NCBI RefSeq assembly: GCF_024746835.1
Contig: NZ_CP080531.1
Coordinates: 3,988,001-4,052,000, forward strand
Reading direction: 5' to 3'
Origin: Mesorhizobium sp. AR02
GTDB taxonomy: Bacteria; Pseudomonadota; Alphaproteobacteria; Rhizobiales; Rhizobiaceae
DNA length: 64,000 nucleotides
Part shown: positions 24,340-33,642 of the stretch, one piece after another
Layout of the letters: each line of letters starts with the position of its first letter
How positions within the stretch are numbered: the first letter of the stretch is position 1
Notes under the pieces: model-generated
Databases searched by the model: none
What the model was told of the DNA's origin: nothing
What the model saw: the letters and a program-made list of their open reading frames with translations, nothing else
Translations under genes and position numbers: made by a program

Positions 24340-25725
24340 ATGTCCGCAGTTTCCCCCGTCCTCGACCGTCTCGACAAGAATCTCGACCAGAGCCTGGAGC
24401 GGCTGTTCGGCCTGCTCAGGATCAAGTCGATCTCCACCGATCCGGCCTATGCCGCCGACTGCCGCAAGGCGGCGGAATGGCTGGTGGCGGAACTCAAGCT
24501 GATCGGCTTCGATGCCAGCGTGCGCGACACGCCAGGCCACCCGATGGTGGTGGCGCATCATGAGGGGCCGGCCGGCGCGCCGCATGTGCTGTTCTATGGC
24601 CATTACGACGTGCAGCCGGTCGACCCGATCGAATTGTGGGAAAGCGATCCGTTCGCGCCTGCCATCAAGGAGGTCGGGCCCGACCACAAGGTCATCACCG
24701 GGCGCGGCTCGGCCGACGACAAGGGCCAGCTGATGACCTTTGTCGAGGCTTGCCGCGCCTGGAAGCAGGTGCATGGCAATCTGCCATGCCGCGTCACCAT
24801 CCTGTTCGAGGGCGAGGAGGAGTCCGGTTCGCCGTCGCTGAAACCATTCCTCGAGGCCAATGCCGACGAGCTCAAGGCCGACTTCGCGCTGGTTTGCGAT
24901 ACCGGCATGTGGGACCGCGACACGCCATCGATCTGCGTCGGGCTGCGCGGGCTGGTCGGCGAGGAGATCACGGTGAAGGCCGCCGACCGCGACCTGCATT
25001 CGGGCCTCTATGGCGGTGCCGCCGCCAACCCGATCCGCATCCTGGCCAAGGTGCTCGCCGACATCCACGACAAGGATGGCCACATCACCATCCCCGGCTT
25101 CTATGACGGCGTCGAGGAAACGCCGACGCAGGTGCTGAAATCCTGGGAGACGCTGGGCGAGACGGCCGAGACCTTCCTCGGGCCTGTCGGCCTGTCGATC
25201 CCGTCCGGCGAAAAGGGCCGTTCGGTGCTGGAACTCACCTGGGCGCGGCCGACCGCCGAGTTCAACGGCATCATCGGCGGCTATACCGGCAAGGGGTTCA
25301 AGACGGTGATCGCGGCGGAAGCATCGGCGAAAGTCTCGTTCCGCCTTGTCCACAAGCAGGATCCCAAGAAAATCCGAGCCGCCTTCCAGAAATTCGTCAG
25401 GGAGCGCATCCCGGCCGACTGTTCGGTCGAATTCCACCCGCATGGCGGCTCGCCGGCAATCCAGCTGTCCTATGATTCACCATTCCTGGCCAAGGCCAAG
25501 AACGCGCTGTCGGACGAATGGCCGAAGCCGGCGGTGACGACCGGCAGCGGCGGCTCGATCCCCGTGGTCGGCGACTTCCAGACCTATCTCGGCATGGAAT
25601 CGCTGCTGGTCGGCTTCGGCCTCGACGACGACCGCATCCACTCGCCCAACGAGAAATACGAACTCTCGTCCTTCCATAAGGGCCAGCGCTCCTGGGCGCG
25701 TATTCTTGATGCACTGACGCGCTAA
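24340..25725 (+). CDS. M20-family metallopeptidase (dipeptidase)
   Basis: A 461-residue cytoplasmic zinc peptidase. Visible metal and catalytic positions are His88 and Asp90 (YGHYDVQP), Asp126-127 (GSADDKG) and the Glu cluster 159-161 (FEGEEESGSP). The lid/dimerisation domain occupies the middle (about 195-350). The start at 24340 (MSAVSPVLDRL) fits the family; an in-frame extension to 24271 is unlikely. It belongs to the ArgE/DapE/CNDP-like group that cleaves dipeptides. It has its own transcription unit after the sRNA terminator. Confidence 0.9.
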   Translation: MSAVSPVLDRLDKNLDQSLERLFGLLRIKSISTDPAYAADCRKAAEWLVAELKLIGFDASVRDTPGHPMVVAHHEGPAGAPHVLFYGHYDVQPVDPIELWESDPFAPAIKEVGPDHKVITGRGSADDKGQLMTFVEACRAWKQVHGNLPCRVTILFEGEEESGSPSLKPFLEANADELKADFALVCDTGMWDRDTPSICVGLRGLVGEEITVKAADRDLHSGLYGGAAANPIRILAKVLADIHDKDGHITIPGFYDGVEETPTQVLKSWETLGETAETFLGPVGLSIPSGEKGRSVLELTWARPTAEFNGIIGGYTGKGFKTVIAAEASAKVSFRLVHKQDPKKIRAAFQKFVRERIPADCSVEFHPHGGSPAIQLSYDSPFLAKAKNALSDEWPKPAVTTGSGGSIPVVGDFQTYLGMESLLVGFGLDDDRIHSPNEKYELSSFHKGQRSWARILDALTR

Positions 25726-25736
25726 AGGAGCGTGAG

Positions 25737-25758
25737 AATCAACTTTATGTTGATTTTT
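25737..25758 (+). terminator. Weak terminator-like hairpin
   Basis: AATCAAC (25737-25743) pairs with GTTGATT (25749-25755) around TTTAT and is followed by TTT. It lies just after the M20 peptidase stop. AT-rich and short, so termination may be partial. Confidence 0.45.
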
Positions 25759-25804
25759 CACCGGATCGCGGCGAGGACGGGGAACGCCGCGACCGGAGAA
25801 GACA

Positions 25805-26425
25805 ATGGCCGATATCCGTTTCCACAAGCATGATCTGCCCGACCTTTCGCATTACAATGTCGAGGCGGTGGCCATCGACACCGAGACGCTGGGTCTGAAC
25901 CCACATCGCGACCGGTTGTGCGTGGTGCAGATTTCGCCGGGCGACGGCAGTGCCGACGTCATTCAGATCGCACCCGGACAGAAGAAGGCGCCGAACCTCG
26001 TCAGCCTGCTGAAGAACCGCAACGTGACGAAGCTCTTCCATTTCGGCCGGTTTGACCTGGCCGTGCTTTACAACGCGTTTGGGGTGATGCCCGAACCGGT
26101 GTTCTGCACCAAGATCGCCTCGCGGTTGACCCGCACTTACACCGACCGGCACGGGCTGAAGGATATCTGCTTCGAGCTTCTCGGCGTCGGCCTGTCCAAG
26201 GCGCAGCAATCGTCGGACTGGGCGGCCGAGACGCTGTCGCCCGAGCAGCTCGAATATGCCGCCTCCGATGTGCTCTATTTGCACCGGCTGCGCGATGTGC
26301 TGGCCGGGCGGCTGGCGCGCGAGGGGCGGACCAAGGAAGCCGATGCCTGCTTCCGCTTCCTGCCGACACGGGCCAAGCTTGACCTGATGGGCTGGGACGA
26401 AGAGGATATCTTCGCTCACAGCTGA
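25805..26425 (+). CDS. Ribonuclease D-like 3'-5' exonuclease (DEDDy)
   Basis: A 206-residue single-domain exonuclease. The DEDDy residues are Asp25 and Glu27 (DTET), Asp84 (FGRFDL), Tyr151 and Asp155 (YAASD). It lacks the HRDC domains of full RNase D, as is usual for the short alphaproteobacterial type. GGAGAAGACA precedes the ATG. It acts on RNA 3' ends in the cytoplasm; specific substrates are unknown. Confidence 0.9.
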   Translation: MADIRFHKHDLPDLSHYNVEAVAIDTETLGLNPHRDRLCVVQISPGDGSADVIQIAPGQKKAPNLVSLLKNRNVTKLFHFGRFDLAVLYNAFGVMPEPVFCTKIASRLTRTYTDRHGLKDICFELLGVGLSKAQQSSDWAAETLSPEQLEYAASDVLYLHRLRDVLAGRLAREGRTKEADACFRFLPTRAKLDLMGWDEEDIFAHS

Positions 26426-26507
26426 CGGCCCTGCCGACGGTCTGCTGAGGTAGCCGATTGGAACCAGATGCAAGCCGTAGCGTTTTGTCGGCTCAATGGG
26501 GTATGAT

Positions 26508-26711
26508 ATGGCAGACCGGAAGCCGATATCGACAGCGCCGACCGACGGCTCCAAGGTTTCTGTTATGTGGAAAGACAGCGACGGCGTCGTCAACGAATCC
26601 ATCGCGCAATATCGCGATGGCGGCTGGTGGGTCTATACCGACAGCAATACGCAAAAGAAGGTCGAGCCGACCAGCTGGCGGCCCACTGCCGGTGACGATG
26701 ACGACCAGTGA
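26508..26711 (+). CDS. Small conserved hypothetical protein
   Basis: A 67-residue acidic protein beginning MADRKPISTAPTDGSKV and containing a WW pair (GGWWVYTDS), ending in a poly-Asp tail. The KPISTAPxDG opening recalls the small DUF551-like 'ISTAPKDG' proteins, but the match is only at the N-terminus. Codon use is normal. An upstream in-frame ATG at 26496 is possible. No function can be assigned. Confidence 0.6.
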   Translation: MADRKPISTAPTDGSKVSVMWKDSDGVVNESIAQYRDGGWWVYTDSNTQKKVEPTSWRPTAGDDDDQ

Positions 26712-26717
26712 GCGCGA

Positions 26718-26737
26718 AGCTGGCGAGGCCAGCTGCT
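26718..26737 (+). terminator. Weak hairpin after the small hypothetical gene
   Basis: AGCTGGC and GCCAGCT (26718-26724, 26728-26734) pair around GAG and are followed by GCTTTC. Termination is possible but the T-run is poor. Confidence 0.35.
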
Positions 26738-26821
26738 TTCGAATAGCTTGAAGTCGTTGATATCGAGGCCGATTCGGGGCCTTCCGCTCCGCGATCGCGC
26801 TTTTGCTCGGAGGAAATCGTT

Positions 26822-27076
26822 ATGGGTGTCGAAAGCCTTCTCGTCTTCATCATCATTGGTGCCATCGCCGGCTGGCTTGCCGGTCTCATCGTTTCTGGTT
26901 TCGGCTTCGGCCTGATCGGCAACATCATCGTCGGCATCGTCGGCGCGTTTATCGCCGGCTGGCTGTTGCCGCGGATCGGCTTTTCCATCGGCGGCGGCAT
27001 TCTCGCTTCCATCATCCACGCCACGATCGGCGCCATCATCCTTCTGGTGCTGGTCAAGGTCCTGAAGCGAGCGTGA
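26822..27076 (+). CDS. GlsB/YeaQ/YmgE family stress-response membrane protein
   Basis: An 84-residue hydrophobic protein with three predicted membrane segments and the glycine-rich pattern of the transglycosylase-associated family (IIIGAIAGWLAG, GNIIVGIVGAFIAGWLLP). Members are small inner-membrane proteins induced by general stress. GGAGGAAATCGTT precedes the ATG. It is 25 bp upstream of a second tiny membrane protein gene, probably co-transcribed. Confidence 0.9.
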   Translation: MGVESLLVFIIIGAIAGWLAGLIVSGFGFGLIGNIIVGIVGAFIAGWLLPRIGFSIGGGILASIIHATIGAIILLVLVKVLKRA

Positions 27077-27101
27077 GGCTCGATATCGGAAAGAGCGCGC
27101 C

Positions 27102-27248
27102 ATGAAGCAGAACACACTCTATCTCCTCATTGGCGCGCTCGTCGTCGTGGTCATCGCGCTTGGCGCCTATGTCTACCGCGAGCAGACGAAGCCGAAAGGT
27201 GTCGAGCTCAAGATCGACGACAAGGGCATTTCGATCCAGCAGAACTGA
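27102..27248 (+). CDS. 48-residue single-pass membrane microprotein
   Basis: The frame runs from ATG at 27102 to TGA at 27246-27248. An N-terminal membrane segment (residues 5-25, LYLLIGALVVVVIALGAYVY) is followed by a short charged tail (REQTKPKGVELKIDDKGISIQQN beginning at 26). It lies 25 bp after the GlsB/YeaQ gene. The composition, the third-position GC bias and a GAAAGAG upstream support a real gene. Its tail is probably periplasmic or cytoplasmic depending on orientation, which I cannot decide. It is shorter than many automatic gene callers accept. Confidence 0.7.
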   Translation: MKQNTLYLLIGALVVVVIALGAYVYREQTKPKGVELKIDDKGISIQQN

Positions 27249-27281
27249 GCCTGCCGTCTATTGGGGGTGCAGGAGCGTGGC

Positions 27282-28196
27282 ATGGCGGCTTCTGATGCGC
27301 CGGAAGGCGTTGATCAGCCCGAGATCACCGTTGCGCAATGGGAGAGGCTGAACAAGCCGCCAAGAGGTAAGGCGCTTTTGCGCTATCATTGGCGGGCTTT
27401 TCGCTTCCTGAGGACCACCGCGCCGATCAGTGAACTGCAGGGGCAAGAGCACGCCTTGCGCGATGCAATCGTCGCCACCGTGGCCTTCAATCGGCCCGAC
27501 GTGATCGAATGGCAAATCCACCTCGTTCGCCGGTATCTGGCCGAGAAAGACGGCTACATCGTCTTCGACAACAGCAACAAGGCCGACAAGAGGGAAGCGA
27601 TCCGCGACCTCTGCCATCGCCAGCGCGTCCCCTATGTCGGGCTACCGAGGAACAGGCTTTTCGTCAGCGCCTCGCATGGCCAGGCATTGAACTGGATCGC
27701 GCGCAATTTTGTGGCCAGGTTCAGGCCGAAGATTTTCGGCTTCATCGACCATGACATCTTTCCGACCGGACCGTGTTCAATCCGTGACCGCATGCAGGGC
27801 AAGGCAATCTACGGCAGAGCGCGGCGCGATACGCCGACGCCAGGCGGCTGGTTCCTTTGGCCCGGTTTCTGCTTCTTCGACGGCAGCCTGCCGGTGCGCC
27901 GCCTGGACTTCGGCCCGAGCTACAGGTTCCACATGGATTCCGGCGGTGGTAACTGGCCGGTGCTTTACCGGTCGATCGATCCGGCGCTGGTCCGGTTCGC
28001 TGGAAGCGAGCGGCTTCGCTTCGGCGCGGGAGATGACGAGCACGAGGACTTTTTCACATCGATCGACGGCTGGCTGCATGTCGCCAACGCCTCGCACTGG
28101 CGACAACAGAAGGTTGACAGGCGCGGACAACTTGTCGCCTTGTTGCGGCAGGCTGGGGGTCCTGATCAGCCGGATGTGACGTTCGAGCCGATCTGA
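27282..28196 (+). CDS. Glycosyltransferase-like protein (GT-A-type)
   Basis: A 304-residue cytoplasmic protein. The region IFGFIDHDIFPTG (Asp156-His-Asp158) looks like the DxD metal/nucleotide-sugar site of GT-A glycosyltransferases. YIVFDNSN and GWFLWPGFCFFDG fit the same fold. No precise family is recognised. AGGAG is well placed before ATG 27282; the in-frame 27261 start lacks it. It lies 23 bp upstream of an OafA-type acyltransferase, which suggests both modify a surface polysaccharide. Confidence 0.65.
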   Translation: MAASDAPEGVDQPEITVAQWERLNKPPRGKALLRYHWRAFRFLRTTAPISELQGQEHALRDAIVATVAFNRPDVIEWQIHLVRRYLAEKDGYIVFDNSNKADKREAIRDLCHRQRVPYVGLPRNRLFVSASHGQALNWIARNFVARFRPKIFGFIDHDIFPTGPCSIRDRMQGKAIYGRARRDTPTPGGWFLWPGFCFFDGSLPVRRLDFGPSYRFHMDSGGGNWPVLYRSIDPALVRFAGSERLRFGAGDDEHEDFFTSIDGWLHVANASHWRQQKVDRRGQLVALLRQAGGPDQPDVTFEPI

Positions 28197-28219
28197 ACAG
28201 ATCGGGTTCGGAACGTCGC

Positions 28220-30211
28220 TTGATTTCCAGATGGCGGGCAGCCTTGATCGATAAAAGCGAGGAGCATGGCTGGCGCCCCGAAATCCAGGGGCTGCGCGGC
28301 GTCGCCGTCGCTCTCGTGGTGTTTTTTCATCTCTGGCCCACGGCGCTTCCGGGCGGCTATGTCGGGGTCGACGTGTTCTTCGTCATTTCGGGCTTTCTCA
28401 TCACCGGCCTGCTTGCCCGCATGGCGACCGCCGGCGGCCACGCCTGGCTGATAACCTTCTATTCGCGACGGGTGCGGCGGCTGTTGCCGGCGGCGATCCT
28501 GGCCCTTCTCGTCACGCTCGCCGGTACGCTGGTCTTTCTGTCCAAGGCGCGATGGGAAGAGACGGCGATCCAGGTCGCTGCCAGCGCGCTCTATGTGCAG
28601 AACTGGCGGCTTGCCTTGCAGGCGGTCGACTATCTCGGGGCGGCGGAAGCGCCAAGCCCGGTGCAGCACTACTGGTCGCTATCGATCGAGGAGCAGTTCT
28701 ATATCGTCTGGCCGGTGCTGATGGCGGCGGCGATCTGGCTGGCGCGGCGCCTCGGGCGGCCCCCGAAAAACGTATTGCTGGTGGCACTGGCCCTTGTTTT
28801 TATCGGGTCTTTGGCCGCCTCTGTGGTCGTGACCCGGACTGACCCGGCCTGGGCCTATTTCGTCACCCATACGCGCCTGTGGGAACTGGCGCTGGGCGGG
28901 CTGCTGGCGCTGGCCGGCGAACGATTTGCGGCACCAGCGCCGTTACGCATTGCGATGACGGCGGCTGGCACCGGCGCGATCGTGGCTTCGGCGTTCCTGT
29001 TTTCCGCCTCGACACCGTTTCCAGGCCTTCACGCCTTGCTGCCGACACTGGGCGCCGTGCTGGTCATAGCGGCCGGGGATATCGGGCTTGGCCGGTTCCG
29101 CGGCCTCGATCTCGCGATCCTGCGCTATGTCGGCGACCGCTCCTATTCGATCTATCTCTGGCACTGGCCACTGATCGTCTTCTACACAGCACTTCGCCCG
29201 GCCGTCGGATTGCTTGCGGGCCTTGGACTGATCACGCTGACGCTCGCCATCTCAGAACTGTCATACCGCTATGTCGAACAGCGGTACCGCCGGCCACGGT
29301 CAGGCGCGGAATGGCACCCGCTGACCTATGGTTCGGCTGCAATTGCCGTTTGCGTCGCCGCGTCCGGCGGGCTTGGCTACGCACTCGACCGTCAAGGCGT
29401 CGACATCGGCCTGATCGGAACCCCTAGATATCCCGGGCCTGCCGCGCTGCTTGCCAATGCCGCGGTTCCGGGCGGTGTCGAGCTGCTGCCGCCGCTTGGC
29501 AAGCTGAAGCGCGACGTGCCGGTCGTCTACCGCCTGAAATGCCACCAGGAGCAGGACAGCACGGAGCCGGTAGGCTGCCAGCTTGGCGACCCCCAGGGGA
29601 CCCGGACCATTGTCGTCACCGGCGATTCGCACGCGGCGCAATGGGTTCCCGCCATCGACAAGATCGCCAGGGACCACAAATGGAAACTGGTCACCTTCAC
29701 CAAGGCGGCTTGCCCGTTCACCCGTGCCGCGGTGACGGAGAATGGCCAGCCGTATGAAGCCTGCGCGCAATGGCGCGACAATGTGCTGGCCGAGATCGGC
29801 AAGCTGCGGCCCGAGTTGATGTTCACCAGCCAGTCGCGCTATTCCGATACGCCGGAGCCGGCGATGATCGAAGGCCTGCGCAGCATCTGGAGCGAGTTGA
29901 ACAAAGCCGGCGTGAAGATCATCGCCATCCGCAACACGCCCTTCGTCAAGTTCGATCCGGGCGACTGCCTGGCCGCCGACCCCGACAAATGCGTCACCGC
30001 GCGAAAGGAGGTGGAGGCAAGCAACGTCTTTGCGCTTGCCGCCGGGCCATTGCCTGATGTCCGTGTCGTCGACATGAACGATGCCTTGTGCGGCAAGGAA
30101 ACGTGCGCCGCTGTCGTCGGCAACATCATCGTCTGGCGTGACTATCACCATATGACGGCGACCTACGCGCTGGCGCTGGCGCCCTATCTGGCGAAGGCGG
30201 CGGGCCTCTAA
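28220..30211 (+). CDS. OafA/YrhL-type acyltransferase with SGNH domain
   Basis: A 663-residue inner-membrane enzyme that O-acylates extracytoplasmic glycans. The acyltransferase-3 domain with about ten membrane segments runs over residues 15-395 (RPEIQGLRGVAVALVVFFHL, GYVGVDVFFVISGFLIT, YWSLSIEEQFY). The C-terminal SGNH domain from about 420 shows TGDSHAAQW and the catalytic DYHHMT near the end. There is no ATG before the conserved N-terminus; a TTG at 28220, or a TTG at 28244, must serve as start. I chose 28220. It is probably co-transcribed with the upstream glycosyltransferase-like gene. Confidence 0.9.
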   Translation: MISRWRAALIDKSEEHGWRPEIQGLRGVAVALVVFFHLWPTALPGGYVGVDVFFVISGFLITGLLARMATAGGHAWLITFYSRRVRRLLPAAILALLVTLAGTLVFLSKARWEETAIQVAASALYVQNWRLALQAVDYLGAAEAPSPVQHYWSLSIEEQFYIVWPVLMAAAIWLARRLGRPPKNVLLVALALVFIGSLAASVVVTRTDPAWAYFVTHTRLWELALGGLLALAGERFAAPAPLRIAMTAAGTGAIVASAFLFSASTPFPGLHALLPTLGAVLVIAAGDIGLGRFRGLDLAILRYVGDRSYSIYLWHWPLIVFYTALRPAVGLLAGLGLITLTLAISELSYRYVEQRYRRPRSGAEWHPLTYGSAAIAVCVAASGGLGYALDRQGVDIGLIGTPRYPGPAALLANAAVPGGVELLPPLGKLKRDVPVVYRLKCHQEQDSTEPVGCQLGDPQGTRTIVVTGDSHAAQWVPAIDKIARDHKWKLVTFTKAACPFTRAAVTENGQPYEACAQWRDNVLAEIGKLRPELMFTSQSRYSDTPEPAMIEGLRSIWSELNKAGVKIIAIRNTPFVKFDPGDCLAADPDKCVTARKEVEASNVFALAAGPLPDVRVVDMNDALCGKETCAAVVGNIIVWRDYHHMTATYALALAPYLAKAAGL

Positions 30212-30304
30212 CCGTTGAGGCCTGGGAATCCCCGCATTGCGCTTGACCGTCGAGGGCGCGATCGGGCTTAGTCGGCAACATCAAAGCGGGGCAAACAGTT
30301 GTCA

Positions 30305-30529
30305 ATGGACCGGGAGCGGTTGGACACTTCTCGACCCCTTCCATCGTTCGATCTCTTGGGCGGGTCGCAAATGATCCCCGCGATCGCCTTCACGGCCAGC
30401 GAAGGGGTGCGGGCGGCGCTTTCGGCGATCGGACGCACCGAAGATCTGCGCTTTTCACCGGACAATCGATTGCTGGCAATCGCCGGCTATGCGCGCAAGC
30501 GCGATCACCCCGACATGGAATTAGAATGA
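30305..30529 (+). pseudogene. Remnant encoding one beta-propeller-like segment
   Basis: A 74-codon frame from ATG 30305. Its last third, LRFSPDNRLLAIAGYARKR, looks like a single blade of a WD40/YncE-type propeller, and the first part (IPAIAFTASEGVRAAL) reads like a conserved N-terminus. The frame then ends abruptly after DHPDMELE. No continuation is found in any frame before 30605. It is either a truncated gene or a very small protein; I favour truncation. Confidence 0.45.
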
Positions 30530-30604
30530 CGGACCGACGCTTCGGCGCTATGATATCGGCATAGGGCGTTTGGGGCCAACCAACCTAACCAATAGGAGGT
30601 TGCC

Positions 30605-30988
30605 ATGAAGCACCAAACACTGGACCAACTGCATGCAGTGGCCGAGGTCAGCACTACACAGCCGGTAATGAGCCGAACCCAGCGTCTCGTGCGTTGGGCC
30701 GAACTTCTTGAACGTGAGCCCAGCCGGCTCTTGACCGCGCTTGCCGGGACCGAATACCGGGCGCCGGCCGAGCGCGATGTCATGCGAGGCGATGGCTCAC
30801 CAATAGCGGTTGCCTTCACGGACCCCATTTTGCACGACGAGGGTCTGAAGGACGACAGTTATGGCGAAGCCAAGCGCTTCTTCGAGCTGTCCGACCACCA
30901 ACTGCATGAAATTGTCTGCTACTGCCATGTCGGCGAGGTGATGCAATCGTCCAGGGCAGCGCTCTCGGTTCGTGCGGCGATCGGCTGA
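30605..30988 (+). CDS. Conserved hypothetical protein
   Basis: A 127-residue soluble protein with a strong ribosome site (AGGAGG seven bases before the ATG). It has no signal or membrane segment. The C-terminal part contains ELSDHQLHEIVCYCHVGEVM; the Cys-Tyr-Cys-His cluster could bind metal. I do not recognise a family with confidence. Two palindromes follow the stop. Confidence 0.65.
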   Translation: MKHQTLDQLHAVAEVSTTQPVMSRTQRLVRWAELLEREPSRLLTALAGTEYRAPAERDVMRGDGSPIAVAFTDPILHDEGLKDDSYGEAKRFFELSDHQLHEIVCYCHVGEVMQSSRAALSVRAAIG

Positions 30989-31351
30989 CGCATGTCCACC
31001 AGATGATTATCTGGGGCTGGGATGATTAGGGCGCGGTCGAACGCGAAGTTGCACCATTTGCGATCGCGCCCTAACGAGGAACATGATGCCGCTGCCTGCT
31101 AGCGGGTTGTTCGCTGGCAGCGCTTGGCCTTGGCGTCCTGGCAAATTGCCACGGTTCCTATTGCTCTGTCCCGGATGCCGCGATCAGCTTGCCAGCGCCC
31201 AAATCAGGAACCTTGAACGGCGTGGCAACGGGTTGGCTGCCAAGCATTTGATTATCAATCGCTTTGAATTTTTCCGACTTAACCCGCCTTTAAACCGCCG
31301 CATCTACTCTTCAACCCGAGCGCCATAGGCATCGGGATATCAAGCGCAGGC
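30989..31351. other. 363-bp region without a supported gene, with two palindromes
   Basis: CCAGAT-gatt-ATCTGG lies at 30999-31014. A longer inverted repeat has 14-base arms at 31026-31039 and 31061-31074 (one mismatch) separated by 21 bases, and could terminate the upstream transcript or be a dispersed repeat. The rest, moderately AT-rich, should hold the promoter of the PBP gene at 31352. A frame of 81 codons at 31083-31328 is not supported by composition. Confidence 0.5.
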
Positions 31352-33631
31352 ATGGCGAACCGCAGAGACAGCCGCATCGAGCCCAGTTTCGAGGGACCGC
31401 CACAGGCGCGATCCCAGCCGGGCCTTTCGGTGAGCGAGGAGGACCGCGTCGTGCCGAGCAACCGCAAAGCCTCCGCAAAGCGCAAATCGGCGAAGGCGAA
31501 ATCGTCGCGCGGCGGGCGTGGCAGAAGCCGGCGCGGCCTGTTCGGCGTGCTCGGCCGGCTGTTCTACTGGTGCTTCGTGCTCGCCATCTGGGGCGGCATC
31601 GCGGTGGCGGGCGTCGTCATCTACTACGGCGCCAAGATGCCGGCGGCCACGACCTGGTCGATCCCCGACCGCGCCCCCAACATCAAGATCGTCTCGGCCG
31701 ATGGCCAGTTGCTCGCTAACAGGGGCATAAGCGGCGGCGAAGCGGTCGGCCTGCACGAAATGTCGCCTTACATTCCGGAAGCCGTCATCGCCATCGAGGA
31801 CCGCCGGTTCTATTCGCATTTCGGCGTCGATCCGATCGGCTTGTCGCGCGCCATGGTGACCAATCTGCTTGGCGGGCATTTCTCGCAAGGTGGCTCGACG
31901 CTGACGCAGCAATTGGCCAAGAATCTGTTCCTGAAGCCCGACCGCACGCTGGAGCGCAAGGTGCAGGAGGTGCTTCTGGCGTTGTGGCTGGAGCACAAGC
32001 ACACCAAGGACCAGATCCTCGAAATGTACCTCAATCGGGTCTATTTCGGCTCCGGCGCCTATGGTGTCGAGGCGGCGTCGCGACGTTATTTCGGCAAGAG
32101 CGCGCGCGATGTCACGCTGTCAGAGGCCGCCCTGCTTGCCGGCCTGTTGAAAGCGCCATCGAAGTTGTCGCCGGCACGTGATCCGAAAGCTGCCGAGGAG
32201 CGCTCGCAACTGGTGCTCGCCGCCATGCGCGATGAAGGCAAGATCAGCGACAAGGAATTCAAGACAGCACTCAGCGCTCCGGCGACGCGTTCGCCGTCCT
32301 ACTGGACCGGCTCGGAAAACTACGTCGCCGACACCATCATGGAAGAACTGCCCGACCTGATCGGCGACGTGCGCGGCGACATCGTCATCGACTCTACTGT
32401 CGACCTGAACCTGCAGAAGCTTGCCGAACAGTCGATCCGCCGGCTGATCGATGAAAGCGGCAAGAAGCTCAACGTTACCCAGGGCGCGCTGGTGTCGATC
32501 GACGATTCCGGCGCGGTGCGCGCCATGGTCGGCGGCTACGACTATTCGACCAGCCAGTTCGACCGCGCCTCGGAAGCGCGCCGCCAGCCGGGGTCGGCAT
32601 TCAAGCCGTTCGTCTATATGGCGGCACTCGAAGCAGGCCGTACGCCCGACAGCACGCGCAACGATGCGCCGATCAGGATCGGCAACTGGACACCCGACAA
32701 TTACGGCGGAAAGTACTTTGGCAAGGTCACCCTGGCGACGGCGCTGGCTAAGTCGCTGAACTCGGTTGCCGCGCAATTGACCATGGAGGTCGGGCCGAAC
32801 GCCGTCGTCGAGGCCGCGCACCGCATGGGCATCCAGTCCGATCTGCAGGCCAACACCTCGATCGCGCTCGGCACCTCGGAGGTGACGCCGCTGGAACTGA
32901 CCTCGGCCTATGTTCCGTTCGCCAATGGCGGCTACAAGCCGGACATCCACTTCATCCGCCGGGTGACGACCGCGGAGGGCAAGGTGCTCTATGACAGCGG
33001 CGGCGGCAACGCGCCCCGCGTGGTCAAACCCGAGATCGTCGGCATGATGAACTCGATGATGATGGGCACGGTCGAATTCGGTTCGGCAAAGAAGGCGGCC
33101 TTTGCCTGGCCGTCGGCCGGCAAGACCGGCACCAGCCAGAATTCGCGCGATGCCTGGTTTGTCGGCTACACCGCCAATCTCACCACCGGCGTCTGGTTCG
33201 GCAATGATGACGGCACGGCGATGAAGAAGGTCACCGGCGGCGCGCTGCCGGCGCAGGCGTGGCACGAATTCATGGTCGCCGCCCATGAGGGTGTGCCGGT
33301 GCGGCCGCTGCCCGGCACCTGGAAATCGACGCCGGCCGATACGATCGTGCCCGACGACATACCTTCGGCCGACAACAACCAGCCGGCGCCGGTTCCTTCA
33401 GCGTCGGTTGGCCAGCAGGTGCCATCAGCGCAGGCAGCCGCGCCGGCGGCCCGAGCGCCAGCGCCAGCCCGCGTGGCGCGGCCTGCCCAGACCGTCGATG
33501 CCGATGGCTTCAACATGCCGGCGGATGACGGCACCACCGCCTCGGTTGGCCATCCGGTGCCTCCAGGCAATGTTGGCGGTCCGCTGAAGAAGAAGCAGAC
33601 CTCGATCCTGGATATCCTGGGCGGCGGCTGA
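31352..33631 (+). CDS. Class A penicillin-binding protein (PBP1a-type)
   Basis: A 759-residue bifunctional peptidoglycan synthase anchored in the inner membrane. A basic cytoplasmic tail (35-62) precedes the membrane segment (70-93). The GT51 glycosyltransferase domain shows catalytic Glu149 (EDRRFYSHFG) and QGGSTLTQQLAKN. The transpeptidase domain carries S415-AFK, S468-LN and K591-TG. The C-terminus (about 660-759) is Pro/Ala-rich and disordered. Compared with E. coli PBP1a it lacks a long OB insert and resembles the shorter rhizobial PBP1a paralogues. Confidence 0.93.
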   Translation: MANRRDSRIEPSFEGPPQARSQPGLSVSEEDRVVPSNRKASAKRKSAKAKSSRGGRGRSRRGLFGVLGRLFYWCFVLAIWGGIAVAGVVIYYGAKMPAATTWSIPDRAPNIKIVSADGQLLANRGISGGEAVGLHEMSPYIPEAVIAIEDRRFYSHFGVDPIGLSRAMVTNLLGGHFSQGGSTLTQQLAKNLFLKPDRTLERKVQEVLLALWLEHKHTKDQILEMYLNRVYFGSGAYGVEAASRRYFGKSARDVTLSEAALLAGLLKAPSKLSPARDPKAAEERSQLVLAAMRDEGKISDKEFKTALSAPATRSPSYWTGSENYVADTIMEELPDLIGDVRGDIVIDSTVDLNLQKLAEQSIRRLIDESGKKLNVTQGALVSIDDSGAVRAMVGGYDYSTSQFDRASEARRQPGSAFKPFVYMAALEAGRTPDSTRNDAPIRIGNWTPDNYGGKYFGKVTLATALAKSLNSVAAQLTMEVGPNAVVEAAHRMGIQSDLQANTSIALGTSEVTPLELTSAYVPFANGGYKPDIHFIRRVTTAEGKVLYDSGGGNAPRVVKPEIVGMMNSMMMGTVEFGSAKKAAFAWPSAGKTGTSQNSRDAWFVGYTANLTTGVWFGNDDGTAMKKVTGGALPAQAWHEFMVAAHEGVPVRPLPGTWKSTPADTIVPDDIPSADNNQPAPVPSASVGQQVPSAQAAAPAARAPAPARVARPAQTVDADGFNMPADDGTTASVGHPVPPGNVGGPLKKKQTSILDILGGG

Positions 33632-33642
33632 CGCTGTCGCCT

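Noticed and set aside
31083..31328. 81-codon frame upstream of the PBP gene
   Set aside because: No ribosome site and unlikely composition (many Arg/Pro/Trp); it overlaps the AT-rich presumed promoter region.
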